Source: Toxorhynchites rutilus septentrionalis (lineage: Eukaryota > Arthropoda > Insecta > Diptera > Culicidae). Taken from it: a stretch of DNA of 64,000 bases. The stretch lies in assembly GCF_029784135.1 (NCBI RefSeq), contig NC_073746.1, positions 75,693,542 through 75,757,541 of the forward strand. The letters are read 5' to 3'. Below, piece after piece: positions 30,111 to 41,189 of this stretch (position 1 is its first letter; each line of letters opens with the position of its first letter). The notes beneath the pieces are model-generated. The model was not told where the DNA came from. It saw only the letters and a list, made by a program, of their open reading frames with translations, and did not search any database. A program made the position numbers and the translations under genes.

Positions 30111-30580
30111 TACTGATCGCTTTAGATCGCGCGTTTTTTGTTGTTTTATTCCACTCCATTTTACATCGTGATCCATCCGTAACAGAAGAAGCGTGAAACA
30201 CGAGAAAACTCGTGAGCGGTCTGCAATGTGTCCGCAAATGCGTAATTAGATGTCAAATATGAAGTTGATCGATGAAATAATTGCAAATTGGTACAATATC
30301 GATTCCGTTGTCAACACTATTTCCTGCGATTGTTCTGGCACAAGAAAGTAAGTGGGCTAACTTGCACCAGAAATAAATATTCTAGCAGTATTGTATGCGA
30401 GTATGTAGCTCAGTTTGTTTTGGTTTGAATAGCTCAATTTTTTTAAGTGTAATAAAGCGCTGTCAAAAATTTGTTTAGATTTCCATTAAACCTAAAATCA
30501 ACGTTTCGAAGATTTGTCCGTTCTCTTCGTAAATAGATTGTTCTATTTAAACAACGGAACGATAGCAGCATTTTATCAGG

Positions 30581-31081
30581 ATGTCTTATATGTTGGCACA
30601 TTTACACAATGGATGGCAGGTGGATCAGGCCATTCTATCAGAAGAGGACCGCGTTGTCGTAAGTTGTTGCTTCGTTGTGGTCCAGAATGTTCCGGAAAGG
30701 TAATCTATTTTTTATTTTTTATGATTGCAGGTAATACGTTTTGGCCACGATTGGGATCCTACGTGCATGAAAATGGATGAGGTACTGTATAGTATAGCGG
30801 AAAAGGTGAAGAATTTTGCCGTTATCTATCTGGTGGATATAACTGCTGTTCCTGATTTCAACAAGATGTACGAATTGTACGATCCTTGCACGGTGATGTT
30901 CTTTTTCCGTAATAAGCACATTATGATCGACTTGGGCACTGGTAATAACAACAAAATCAATTGGCCATTGGAGGATAAACAGGAAATGATTGATATCATT
31001 GAAACGGTATACCGAGGAGCACGTAAGGGACGAGGTCTGGTGGTATCGCCAAAGGATTATTCGACAAAATATAGATATTAG
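30581..31081 (+). CDS. Dim1: Dim1/TXNL4A, U5 snRNP 15 kDa splicing protein (two exons)
   Basis: This is a thioredoxin-fold component of the U5 and U4/U6.U5 snRNPs, needed for pre-mRNA splicing and located in the nucleus. Exons are 30581-30658 and 30731-31081, giving 142 aa, the exact family length. The 72-nt intron has GTAAGT and ATTGCAG. The protein starts MSYMLAHLHNGWQVDQAI, joins as DRVV/VIRFGHDWDPTC and ends SPKDYSTKYRY, nearly identical to the vertebrate protein. As usual in this family, the thioredoxin CxxC is absent (DWDPTC region). The ATG context is TCAGGATGT. The gene is separate from LeuRS, about 6.4 kb upstream of it and on the other strand. It looks functional. Confidence 0.97.
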
Positions 31082-31122
31082 GCTGTACTCAATTTCGTAT
31101 TAGAATATTTTAGTTATTTAAG

Positions 31123-31128
31123 AATAAA
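31123..31128 (+). terminator. Likely Dim1 poly(A) signal
   Basis: AATAAA lies 42 bp after the stop codon. No closer candidate is seen. Confidence 0.6.
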
Positions 31129-31129
31129 T

Positions 31130-32060
31130 GTAGAATCCATCAGTTCTTTGTAAATTATAGAAAATGAAGTTTATATCCTCACACTTTTTTTAGGCAACTG
31201 CTTTAAGAAGGGACTCACACTTGGAAAATCGAAAAAAACTAAAGTTTTATTTTTACATTTTTGGCCAAAATGACGTTAGTTTGCCCAGTCGAAAATATGA
31301 TCATGGTTTCTCCACTTTTTCGAATGTTCTAGTTCAGCGCACCTGTGTCAAAACAGGTATTCAAATGATCCGACATATAGAAATAAAATTGTCTTTTTCA
31401 TGATTTACCGTAGTTTTATAGGATATTTTTACGGATGTTCGCATTCACATTCAAGGTTTATAAAATCCATTTTCTATTGGTGTCAATGCGTTGAACTAAC
31501 TTTCAATCAATCACCAGATGATTTTTTGGTACGTATTCAGACCTTTTCAAAATTATAACACTTATAAATATTGTGCATCGTCCTTGCACACCATTCGTAT
31601 CAAATTTATATATCTAAATTATGCTATTAATGCATTTCGATGACCTCAACTCTGATTATCATCTGTCCAATGCGCTGATGTTGGTTTGTCCACATGATTA
31701 CTACGGTAGCCGTTTGGCGCGTTGCAGTTCGTTTGTGGTGTCCTTCGTGCGTAGCAGAAATAAAGTTTCTCTGTATTATAAGGCAATATTTTGAAGAAAT
31801 CCTGAATTATCTATGGATCAATATGATGACAGTAAACTCAAGCAATGAGAAATGCATCTTCTTGAAAATTCGATTCTTTCATTCAAAAATGATGATTTCT
31901 AAAATCGGACAAATCATGATCATAGTTTATCTTTGAGGAAATTTAATATATAATTTTGAACGTCTTATGGTATTATTAACAATTAACCCTCCTGTACTCG
32001 CGTGCAAAATCATAACACATATACTCGCGCACGGTGTCACAGACCGAAAATTGAACTTCT
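31130..32060. other. Dim1 downstream region, no gene seen
   Basis: AT-rich. Short frames lack motifs, and no repeat family was recognised. Confidence 0.35.
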
Positions 32061-32067
32061 CTGTAAT

Positions 32068-32320
32068 GTTGCCATTGCTCCCTTGGCCGAGAGGTTAGCG
32101 TCATAACTAACATGCCGGGTGTTCGGGTTCGATTCCCGTTCTGGTCGGGGGATTTTTTCGTCAAAGAAATTTCCTCCGACTTGCACTGTGATCACGCGTA
32201 TTCTAGAGCTTGCCACTCAGAATGCATTCAAGGCGTGTTATTTTGCATAGAAATCTCAACTAAGTACTAATAAAAATGACGCAAGTAATACTACGTTGAG
32301 ACGGCGAAGTTCCTCTAGGA
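32068..32320 (+). repeat. tRNA-derived SINE, third copy
   Basis: It is collinear with 13155-13420: TTGGCCGAGAGGTTAGCG (box A), GGTTCGATTCC (box B), and the body through GACGGCGAAGTTCCTCTAGG. The final GAAGAA tail is replaced by AAGAAGAGGG after a short deletion. No clear target duplication remains. Confidence 0.85.
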
Positions 32321-32324
32321 TTTT

Positions 32325-33300
32325 AAGAAGAGGGTATGATTAAATGAAAGAACTTCAAAAAATATGTTTTCTTCGTCTTTATTATGTTTTAATAGTCATC
32401 TAATTCAGACTCCTCAAAACAGAGTAATTTTTGATAGTCCAACACAAATAATGAAATTTGAATTTTTCATTGTTATGAATTGAAACTAAGCAACTGAGTA
32501 TAATTCATGGAAGTATAAAGAGCTATAAAATAATATAAAAACGTATTAATCGAATGTGTTTTCATTGGAGTAAAGGTGGGTATATTCATGTGAAGAAATA
32601 TGATGAGATTCATAGAAATCGCACTTCAATCAATGAACTTATAAATGAACTTATAAATGAATATATTCATATTTTCGGTGAATTTATTCACCTCAAGTAG
32701 AACTGCATCCAACTTTAGTGATTTCTCACCAGTGAGAAATTCGCAAGCGTTTACATATGCTGAATTTATTCAAGTTATATATACCTCGAATAAGTGTATC
32801 ATATTTATTCTCACCCGTTTACACCTAATTTCACGTGACGTGAATAAATCCATCTATAGCTATAGATCTCTCTAATGTAAACCCGCCATAAGAATCAGAA
32901 CATAGCATAACTGCATGCACGAAAAAAACATATTTTTTACATTTCATGCAGTTGTTGCGTGTTTTTCGGGTCTTTTATCGAAGAGAAGAATGTATACCGA
33001 CCTTCTAGATAATCACCAGATGATAAAGATTGTGGAATATAAAGTTGGCATATTTCTAATATTCTTTGTCTCTGTATTCTTGGTAAACTAAGAATTAATG
33101 CCTTTTTATAGATAGGGCATAAGAAGATGATATAAAAGGATTTCTAGGAGCTTCCTTTTCTTTCTTTTGTTTTTTGTTGATATTGTTCATTATAAAAAAA
33201 AAGTCACAGGAGGGTTGTGTCCGAGACACGACCGCATAATTGACGTAGGATTCCGTTAGTCTATCTGTTGATTTTTGATATGTTGGAAAATTAACATCGG
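32325..33300. other. AT-rich stretch, no gene seen
   Basis: Contains short A/T repeats (AATGAACTTATAAATG repeated near 32630). Nothing codes. Confidence 0.3.
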
Positions 33301-33324
33301 CAAACTCTTTGATAATGATTTGGT

Positions 33325-33340
33325 GGCTCTGAAAAGAGCC
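33325..33340 (-). promoter_or_regulatory. Histone-type 3' stem-loop without a histone gene
   Basis: On the minus strand the sequence is GGCTCT-TTTC-AGAGCC, followed by ACCA and an AAAGAG-containing stretch. This matches the metazoan replication-dependent histone mRNA 3' stem-loop (6-bp stem, 4-nt loop, ACCCA-type flank). The 5' side (33341-33540 on this map) gives no histone C-terminus in any frame. It is probably the tail of a lost or transposed histone copy. Confidence 0.55.
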
Positions 33341-33349
33341 GTTTTGTTT

Positions 33350-34090
33350 GGTTGTTCGGTATTGTTTGTTCACTCCACCAGTGTTTACCGAGTGCTGATG
33401 ACAGAAGGATGGCAAACAGTCGTTGGACAGTACGTATCATATAAAAAATGCTGAAGTGGAACGAGATATGATGAAAACCGCCCTCTGTGATCCTAGATTA
33501 GATGCCGCCGGTGTTATGTATGGATGAAAAAAAAGACTCACTAATTTATATATAATAATTAATGACCAATACCGAACACAATTATCAATTTTTCACATCA
33601 GTAAAAACATGTTACTTTAATGTAGAGAAAAATATTTGAAATGGAAAAGATAATTTTCTTTTATTATTTTTAGTTTCTGAATGTTTATTCAACCCAATGC
33701 GAATTTTAATTGGACTAACAACACCAACACCTATACTATATATAGAGCATGTGGAAAATCACATTTTCTAATATTTCTTCACTTTTCCAATTTTTCTCGC
33801 CGTATAAACCTTTCTTGAGTGAAAATGAACATAACAAAACAGACAGCTTAAACCGAACGACCCGTTCTCGAGCGGGAACACACTTTGGTTTTTATTTATG
33901 AAAATTAAAATAAATCGTTTCATATATCAAGTGATTTTTAACACAACAATTTTACACTTACACTTGTGCTAAATTTTTCACAATACACGATCCGTCATTG
34001 ATATGAAATTTCACGAAGCAACCAACACTAAAGTTCCAGATTTAAATTTTATTTGCTAGAATTAATCGTATCCCTCACCCAACTTGGAAT
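33350..34090. other. AT-rich stretch, no gene seen
   Basis: No frame or repeat could be assigned. Confidence 0.3.
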
Positions 34091-34099
34091 ATAAAAATG

Positions 34100-34375
34100 C
34101 CCCCGACTTGCATATATTGGCAATGCCGAGTTCACCCAGGCACCTTGGTTTTGATGTCTCTGTTAGGGAACACTTCTCGGTGGAAAGAAAAGTTCCCCCT
34201 ACTTTCATGTATTTGCAATGTCGATTTCCTCCAGGCAGCTTGGTTTAGATGTCTCTGTCAGGGAACACATTTCGGTGGGAGCAAAAGCTCCCCCTTCTTT
34301 CATGTATTTGCAATGCCGATTACCCCCAGGTTGCTTGGTTTTGATGTCTCTGTTAGGGAACCGCCACATGTATCG
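34100..34375 (+). repeat. Three-copy tandem repeat, about 95 bp
   Basis: Units begin near 34105, 34202 and 34297. Each contains ATTTGCAATGCCGATT-like, CCCCCAGG(C/T)(A/T)GCTTGGTTT and GATGTCTCTGTTAGGGAAC blocks. One frame stays open through all three (34097-34417), probably because the unit length is near a multiple of three. Confidence 0.75.
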
Positions 34376-34419
34376 TCAATTTCAACCAACCAAAAGAGAG
34401 TATTTCCGTTAGGATAGGG

Positions 34420-34650
34420 GTTGAGATTTTTCAATAGTTCGATAGTTAGTTTCATGACATATATTATTTTCTTCAATATGAAAAATTGTTATGGAGTGCC
34501 AGAATCGATTGACGCACAAAATTCATCAATCCATCATGAAATGACTGAGCAATAAGCGTTTGAAATTGGATAATTTTCACGATGTGCTCGATTTTCAATT
34601 TGTACCCCAATATGTTCCCGAAAGACGTAATCCTACGTCGAAATATCCCC
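34420..34650. repeat. Family R repeat, decayed copy
   Basis: Only the ends match well: CAATAGTTCGATAGTT near 34434 and TGTACCCC...GAAAGACGTAATCCTACGTC at 34602-34640. Confidence 0.4.
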
Positions 34651-34841
34651 GAAACTGTAACTGTTAAAAAATACCATAAGCCACCGATTAGTTTATAGTT
34701 TACTGTTTACAATTCTTCCACAATCGAAATTCTTTCACAAGTGTGTTTATGTATGACCATTATATTTAGCGAATAACTATACGAAAGTCAAACATTAATA
34801 TTTTATATTTTATTTTTTTATTATGAATCTAACGACGAATA

Positions 34842-35067
34842 TAGTGCGATTCACATACAACATCCACGTCACGTTCACGTTTCGTCAATTATTCTTCCAA
34901 GCAGTTCTTATGCAAACATTCACATACACCGACAACGGCAACTTGGACTTGCTGTTGCTGGTGTATGTGAATGCTTCAATAGGAATTGCATGGGAGAATA
35001 ATTGACGCAACGTGACGTGATGGAACGTGAACGTGACGTGGATGTTGTATGTGAATTGCGCTTATAT
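34842..35067. mobile_element. MITE with 9-bp target duplication
   Basis: CGACGAATA lies directly on both sides (34833-34841 and 35068-35076). Inside, long inverted arms begin GCGATTCACATACAACATCC at the left and GCGCAATTCACATACAACAT (complemented) at the right, covering roughly 60-80 bp each. A 9-bp duplication with long inverted repeats fits a Mutator-like origin. No coding capacity. Confidence 0.8.
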
Positions 35068-35236
35068 CGACGAATAGTTAATATATGGAGCCGTTCAATG
35101 CAGTTACAAAAAGGTACTGAAATCAAATAAAAATAGTCCGGTAATGATCTTATGCATTTTATTCAATAAATATTCCACGCCACTAACATTAATTTATACA
35201 TTTCATTCAACAATATTCTAGAATATGAAAAATAAT

Positions 35237-35288
35237 AATAAATAACTTTTTTGGACAAGTGCCTACTTGTCCAAAAAAGTTATTTATT
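35237..35288. repeat. Perfect 24-bp inverted repeat with 4-nt loop
   Basis: Left arm 35237-35260, loop GCCT at 35261-35264, right arm 35265-35288. Each arm reads AATAAATAACTTTTTTGGAC then AAGT from its outer side. There is no mismatch. It lies 32 bp from the Harbinger copy and is not part of it. Confidence 0.95.
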
Positions 35289-35320
35289 AAAGTTATTTCG
35301 TTTTCGTTTCTCGAAATTCA

Positions 35321-37107
35321 AGCCGGGTTCAGACGGTGCGAGTAAGCATACGAGTCGGTCTAGTCAGTTACTGCAGTGCAGCTACTCACACCGTGTGAAC
35401 ACATTATGCCAGTTAGTGCCATGTGTGATCCAGCGTGCGAGCTACTTCAAAGTTTTTTGAATTTACTCGCACTCGCATCCCTTAAAATGTCAAAAAAAGA
35501 ATTTAGCGTTCGAATCAGGGATACCAAATGTGAAGAAATGTCACTATTTTTAAGATATTTGAAAATATGCGAAGATATTTATAGACTTTAAAACGAAATC
35601 GTTGTTATTTTATTTTGCTTTCTTTTTGGGATAGTTTTCTTGAAAATCTCTAATATAGAATCATTATCAGGCACAATTTTCATTCAAAATTCACTCACAA
35701 CTTACAAAAAAATATCTTGTTCTAAGAAACAAAACACATATTCGATTCAAAAAAGTACATTTTCATTCTTTTTTTTTTTAATTTTTGACGCATATTTCTT
35801 CCACCTGCAAAACTACTATCGTTTTCATTTCAAAAATTGGTAGACGAAGCTGCTGGCAAGGCGAAATAAATAAAATTTAAAAAAATCTTTTAGGGGGTCT
35901 TCGTAGCCACTTGGTTACGCGTTCGCTTACCAAGCGATCGATCGTGAGCTCAAACTCAGGGCCCTCAATTGACCATCTTTGTGTTGTTATAGAATAACTA
36001 CGTCCAGGCAACCATCATCAGCGATGGAAATCGATCCACGGTGGAACAAAGATCGATTCATCCATACAACTGCTCTGCTCTGCAAGAAACATCGGGCTGC
36101 TGTTCTATAAATAACCCAACAATGATCAAATCAACTGTCTCCGCTGTCCGGTCTGCTGAACAATGGAAGAACAGAAAGAATACCCTTACGCCTAAATGGC
36201 TACTACTGTGTAATTTACCATAATGTAATGGAACAGAAAACTTAACGCCCAAATGGCTACTACTAACTACTGTGTAATTCACAATTTATAGAAACATAAA
36301 CATATGTACATGTACACGATTAAACCCGGCTCTGTTACAGCTAAAATGCTAATGAGCCTAATAAATAAATAAACGGGATAAAAAAAAAATCTTTTAGACT
36401 ACCATTTATAGCATTACATACTTCCGGAATTATCCTTGCTATGAATGCTTTCGAGATTCTAAAAATATCGACAACAATTTGAACGATATTCCAGAAAAAA
36501 GGCACATCAATGTCGTTTTTTAATTTCACTCTTGCAGGTATAGGATCCCTCATGAGTGTATCTTGGTATCTATCTTTGGACCAATGAAATCCAACAGTCT
36601 TTCCACTTATTCAGGTGTTTTTCTCAACACTGCTCTGTACTCTAGAGTATCATCATCGTAGAGTTCCTTTAATATTGTATTTGTTGCTCCTTTTCCTTGC
36701 ATCCAATTTCTGGCTCTAATCCTTTTGCCTTTCTGTTTTTCGGATAATACCTTCAGTTCAAAGAAATTCAGCACAGTGTATTTTTATACATGGTCAGCGT
36801 TTATTTCGCGATGAAATAGTGTAATGATAAATGCAACTGAAAACCTGAGACGAAAACTGCCAATAGGGAAGTCGATTTCAGATCAATTATCTGTCAAATT
36901 CGGACCTGATTGGTGTTTCTGACTATTTGATGGACATTTGAAAAATCATCTGGCATCCCTGGTAAGCCAATGCAGTAGTATCTAGTTTCTCGTCAGCAAC
37001 TCACACTGTGTGAACGGACAATTCGAGCCAACCAATTGTTAAGCGAGTTCACCAGCCCAGTAGCTGCTCACTGTTAAGTCAGCTACTAGCAACGTATAAA
37101 TGGGCCT
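35321..37107 (-). mobile_element. Second Harbinger copy, split by a SINE
   Basis: It is the reverse-complement relative of 11094-12380. It starts AGCCGGGTTCAGACGGTGC and ends with the complement of AGGCCCATTTATACGTTGC. The flanks are TCA and TTA, one substitution from a perfect duplication. The transposase remnant (36553-36341, minus) reads IPARVKL and FRISKAFIARIIPEVCNAI. Removing the SINE at 35894-36382 restores collinearity. Confidence 0.85.
35894..36382 (+). repeat. tRNA-derived SINE, about 490 bp
   Basis: The duplication AAAAAAATCTTTTAG is at 35879-35893 and 36383-36397; the other Harbinger copy has it once. The head has tRNA-like GTAGCCACTTGGTTACGC and GATCGTGAGCTCAAACTC. The 3' end is AATAAATAAATAAAC. 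The unit CGCC(T/C)AAATGGCTACTACT is repeated within it near 36190 and 36248. A truncated relative is at 1964-2125. Confidence 0.85.
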
Positions 37108-37139
37108 TTATTCTGAGGTCAATGTAAAAAGGGCTAAAG

Positions 37140-39116
37140 AGCTTTCCAAAAGAAATCGACAAATGACAAAATATAAGTATTTTTTATCCGAATTTAAGTT
37201 TGTATTCCGTTTGGGTTGGAGGAAATATGAGAATTCCACAGCATTTGGGATTTTTCTGACTTAAGTGTAACTTTTGAAAAGGGGGTATTGATTTTAGTAA
37301 GAGAAATTGTTGAAAAAATATACACTGAGAAAAAAATTAGGTTTTTTTTATTTACAAAAAAAAAAAATTAATTTGAAATATCTAAGTTACACATTACAAA
37401 ACTATTTTTGAGGAACTTTGTGGAACATCGAATTTTTATGAATTTTCGAAACTTCGAATTTTTGTATGTTAACAATTATTTTTATTCCCAAATTATGAAT
37501 CCTGATGTGATTTAAAATAAAAAAGCTCATTATCAATCTTCTTCTAAATGCAGCCATTCTCGAGATATTTGAAAAAAACATTTCTAATTCATTGTATTTT
37601 TTATTATTTTTTTTAAATTTATATATGTACTAGCTGAAACGGCAAAATTTCGTTCCGCACAAAATTTATTTTTCGTTATCACATCCACGTTTTCTTACTA
37701 AGCGCACGTTCATGTATCCATTCGCAGAACTGTTCATTGATTGATCTACTAATCTATCCTTTAGAATTATTATTTGCTATAAAATTTCAGTACTTCTACC
37801 AAAACTTGACATTATAATATCAGATTATTTTCAGACATTTTCAGATTCTCGTGCAAGATTTTTCATCCACTTGCAAATAACATGTTTCTCCGTTACATGG
37901 AATAAATGATTGATATAGAAAATATGGCAGAATAAACACAGCCCTGAATCGGACAATTCTTTTCTCGAGTTTACCTCTTATCAACACATTCGGCCATCCA
38001 TTTTTATTTATATAGAAGAAGACGATATAGGAGTGCGTTTTATCACATTAAAATCTATTTCCACTTTCGAACGAAGATCAATTTGGTCACCGCAAACACC
38101 AAATGGACTAACAACGCTTGTCAATATATAATTGTAGAACACGTGCGAATTGAATTTTTCGAATTTTCTCATTTTTCTTCAGAGTTTTTCGAAATTTTTC
38201 AATTTTCATGTTGTGTTGGAATATGTTTGGTTGAAATATGTGCATTATTTTTATGGGATCGCTCTGCCGGGTCTTATTTCCTTATCTTATTTGGTCTCCT
38301 CTTATTCCTTATGGAATTTCCTACTTTATTGCAATCTATGCATACATAAAGAACTGTCCGTAACACCCTTCCAGAGGAGGAAGGGGAAACCTACACATGT
38401 CAAATATGGCTCAATTTGCCTGATTAGTTCTCGAGTTATTCAGAAATTTGTGTTTCATTTCTATGGGAGCACCCCTTTTAGAGAGGATGGAAGGGTTTCG
38501 AACTATCATAAGAACCTTCTCCGACCCCAAAAACCCCTACATACTAGTTTTCATGTCGATCGGTTCAGTGGTTTCCGAGTCCATAATAACCAGACAGACA
38601 GACAGAAATCCATTTTTTTTAAATAGATTTTTTAATTTTGTTTTCATTTTTTTCATATAAAATAGAAGTCATGTAGAAAATTTAAAAAATGAGTACAAGA
38701 TGGTAAAACTATTTTTGACGAACTTTATGGAACATCAAATTTTTATGAATTCTCGAAACTTCGAATTTTTGTATGTTAACAATCATTTTTAGCCACAAAT
38801 TTTGAATTATGATGTGATTTAAAACAAAAAAAAAAGCTTTTCATCAATCTCCTTCTAAATGCAGCCATTTTCGAGATATTTAAAAATATATTTCTAATTT
38901 ATTGTCTTTTTATAGTAAATAGGCTCTTTTAATAGGTTTGTCGTGTTATCCCGCCATTTTCATGAAATTTTCTTAATTTGCTTATAATTTTCAACATTTT
39001 TTCCAAATACATCATTATGGTAAAACTATATTTTATACGGAATACAAACTTTCATTCGAATCAAAAATACAAGTTTTTAAAATCTGCATTTTTAGTTCGA
39101 TTTCATTTCGAATTTC
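37140..39116. mobile_element. AT-rich foldback element split by a LINE-like fragment
   Basis: The outer ends are inverted relatives of 61665-63155: the CCAAAAGAAATCGAC region at the left and the complement of CGAAATGAAATCGAACTAAA at the right. The internal block TTCGAATTTTTGTATGTTAA occurs near 37455 and again near 38763, on the same strand. The LINE-like insert lies at 37629-38627. No coding capacity. Confidence 0.65.
37629..38627 (+). repeat. LINE-like fragment, single-unit relative of 27551
   Basis: It starts ACTAGCTGAAACGGCAAAAT and ends AACCAGACAGACAGACAG with an A-rich tail. The block TCGAGTTATTCAGAAATTTG to CCTACATACTAGTTTTCATG is shared with 28030-28150, but only one unit is present. 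About 600 bp of extra sequence (37660-38350) lies upstream of it without a recognisable protein. Confidence 0.65.
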
Positions 39117-41185
39117 ACTAAAGCGATCAGTATGCACGCGATGAGCCTTGCGTACATCCAATTTATCGATTCCCCGCTTCGCATTTACTATGTGCTCGGC
39201 TTTACGACGCGTTAACACGTTCGTCGCCCAACGCGATGTTTTTGAGTTTCTTGCAGAGCCCAACTTGCGATTAAATTATTAAATGAATATCAAGCTCAGT
39301 TCGTAGATAACTTCTAAATTATCTAGCAATGTTTGTTTCCAATTGAAGACGAATTGATGACAATAACACATGCCAAAGTCATATTATAGGGGTTTTGCAA
39401 AAAACTGCAGTACAAACCATACGTACTATAAATTAATAAAAAGAATAGTATAAACAGTATAATATTATGGTTATTATTTTATTATTTTTCTTCATATCCT
39501 ATGGTTATATTTAGGTGTCTATTCTATCAAATACCTACTAAAAATCATACTCAATTCGAGCGAGGAAAGTGTCACCCATATCTGGGTGACGGGGCGTCGA
39601 AGGTGTTGATGAGCTATATTTTTCGCCCCATTTTTTTTTAATTCATCTTCAAACGTACCTTAAACACGCTGCAAGGGATTCGAACACGACTTCTAAATTC
39701 AACAAAATCTAAAACGGCATAATAAATCGTCAAAACCCCATATTTCTTGGCTCTCTAGGTTGGGGTCTCATCTTAAATACTGTGTTTAGAATATGTTTGA
39801 AGACACATACAAAGGACGGGTTGACTTTGGCATCCCTGTTACACATGTTATTCTCACATTCCATATATATTCGGTATTAAAAGAATTCTGAGAACATAAA
39901 ATTGAGTTTTTGTGAGTATGTAAAAGCTTACAGTGGTCTGAAAAAACGGGTTCCGCAAATATAACCGAGGTATACGTTTGAGCTTTTTTTTGTTTTGTGT
40001 TTTTGTAAGACTGCTTCTTTCAGGAGGGTTACCATGTCACGTTTTTATGATGTAGTTTTAAAGTTAATAATTATTTTGCTATGTATGGGTTTCAAAGATT
40101 TGCACATAATTCGGAAATTCTAGAAACTTTGTTTGATATGCTATACATTAAAATTCCCTAACGCTCAGTTGAATCTGAAGAATTTCAGACATTATTATTT
40201 CACATTATTACACAATCTTGATTTAGACGTGGTCTATTTAAAAAGTTTCGCAATCTTTGAATTTACACGAGTTACGAATATTCGTTTTTCGATGTTTTTG
40301 TGGCGTTATTTTGGTTATCATGACTTTCATTTGTGCTTCAGTTGTGTTCAGTTAAATTTTGACAGGTAAACGTTACTTTGGACCACGGTAGTCAACATTC
40401 GGAATGCGTCCGCGCATTTAATATTTTTTTACATAAAGTTTGATGAAGATTCATTGATCCGTTTTTTGGAATAGTAAAAAAATCAAAGACGAGCCAAAAC
40501 ACATGGAAGCAGCTGTCAAAAATTAGCTGAACATTCAAAATGGCCGAAGTCGTCGGCGTAAATCAGTCATACTCAACCTGCGGCCCACCCGGCTCTTTTG
40601 GTTGGGCCGACTGGACCGTTACCATTTGTATGTGTAACAATCACGAGAACTAAAGAAATCCTCTAGGAAACATGAGATGAGAATAATGAAGTTTGACACA
40701 TTACATATTATTACTCATTACACATTTACTCATTAGATAGTTTATTTAGTTGCTAATCCTGTTGACGTTAGTGAATAAAAATGAAAATATGGATATGAAA
40801 ATATGAATATAAAATGATTACCTATTTTTTTACATAAGACTTGGTCTTTCTGTAATGGTACCAAATCAGAAAACAGGTCACGTTTTCACGTGAAATAGTT
40901 TTAACGCTAATAATTACTGTGGCTCTGAACGGATTTTGATGGTTTGCATTCCAATTGAATCATAAATTTTCTATTTTTTTTGGGTGTGTTATACATTACG
41001 GTTCCCTAACCCATAAACGATTCAAATGACCCAAAATTGGAAGAATACACATTTTCCTGCTGTGTTTCCGTGACCAAGGTACAAAATTTAAATATTAGTG
41101 CTAACTAGACCAGCGAAATCGGTCGCTAGAAATGCAAATGCAGCATTCGTGCAACGGACAATGTTGACAGAGAAAATATTGCAAT
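39117..41185. other. AT-rich intergenic stretch with diverged repeats
   Basis: 39120-39240 holds a degraded piece of the GC-rich element at 29452. Segments 40010-40190 and 40846-41040 are diverged direct copies (GTCACGTTTT, TTTTAA.G.TAATAATTA, ATACATTA..ATTCCCTAAC). At 40565 TCAGTCATACTCAACCTGCGG resembles a hAT end. No gene seen. Confidence 0.35.
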
Positions 41186-41189
41186 CTAA

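Noticed and set aside
30347..30360. Upstream Dim1 leader intron starting at GTAAGTGGG
   Set aside because: A donor-like match alone, without a convincing acceptor or leader exon, is not enough.
34097..34417. 106-codon coding gene
   Set aside because: The open frame is produced by a near-identical tandem repeat of about 95 bp.
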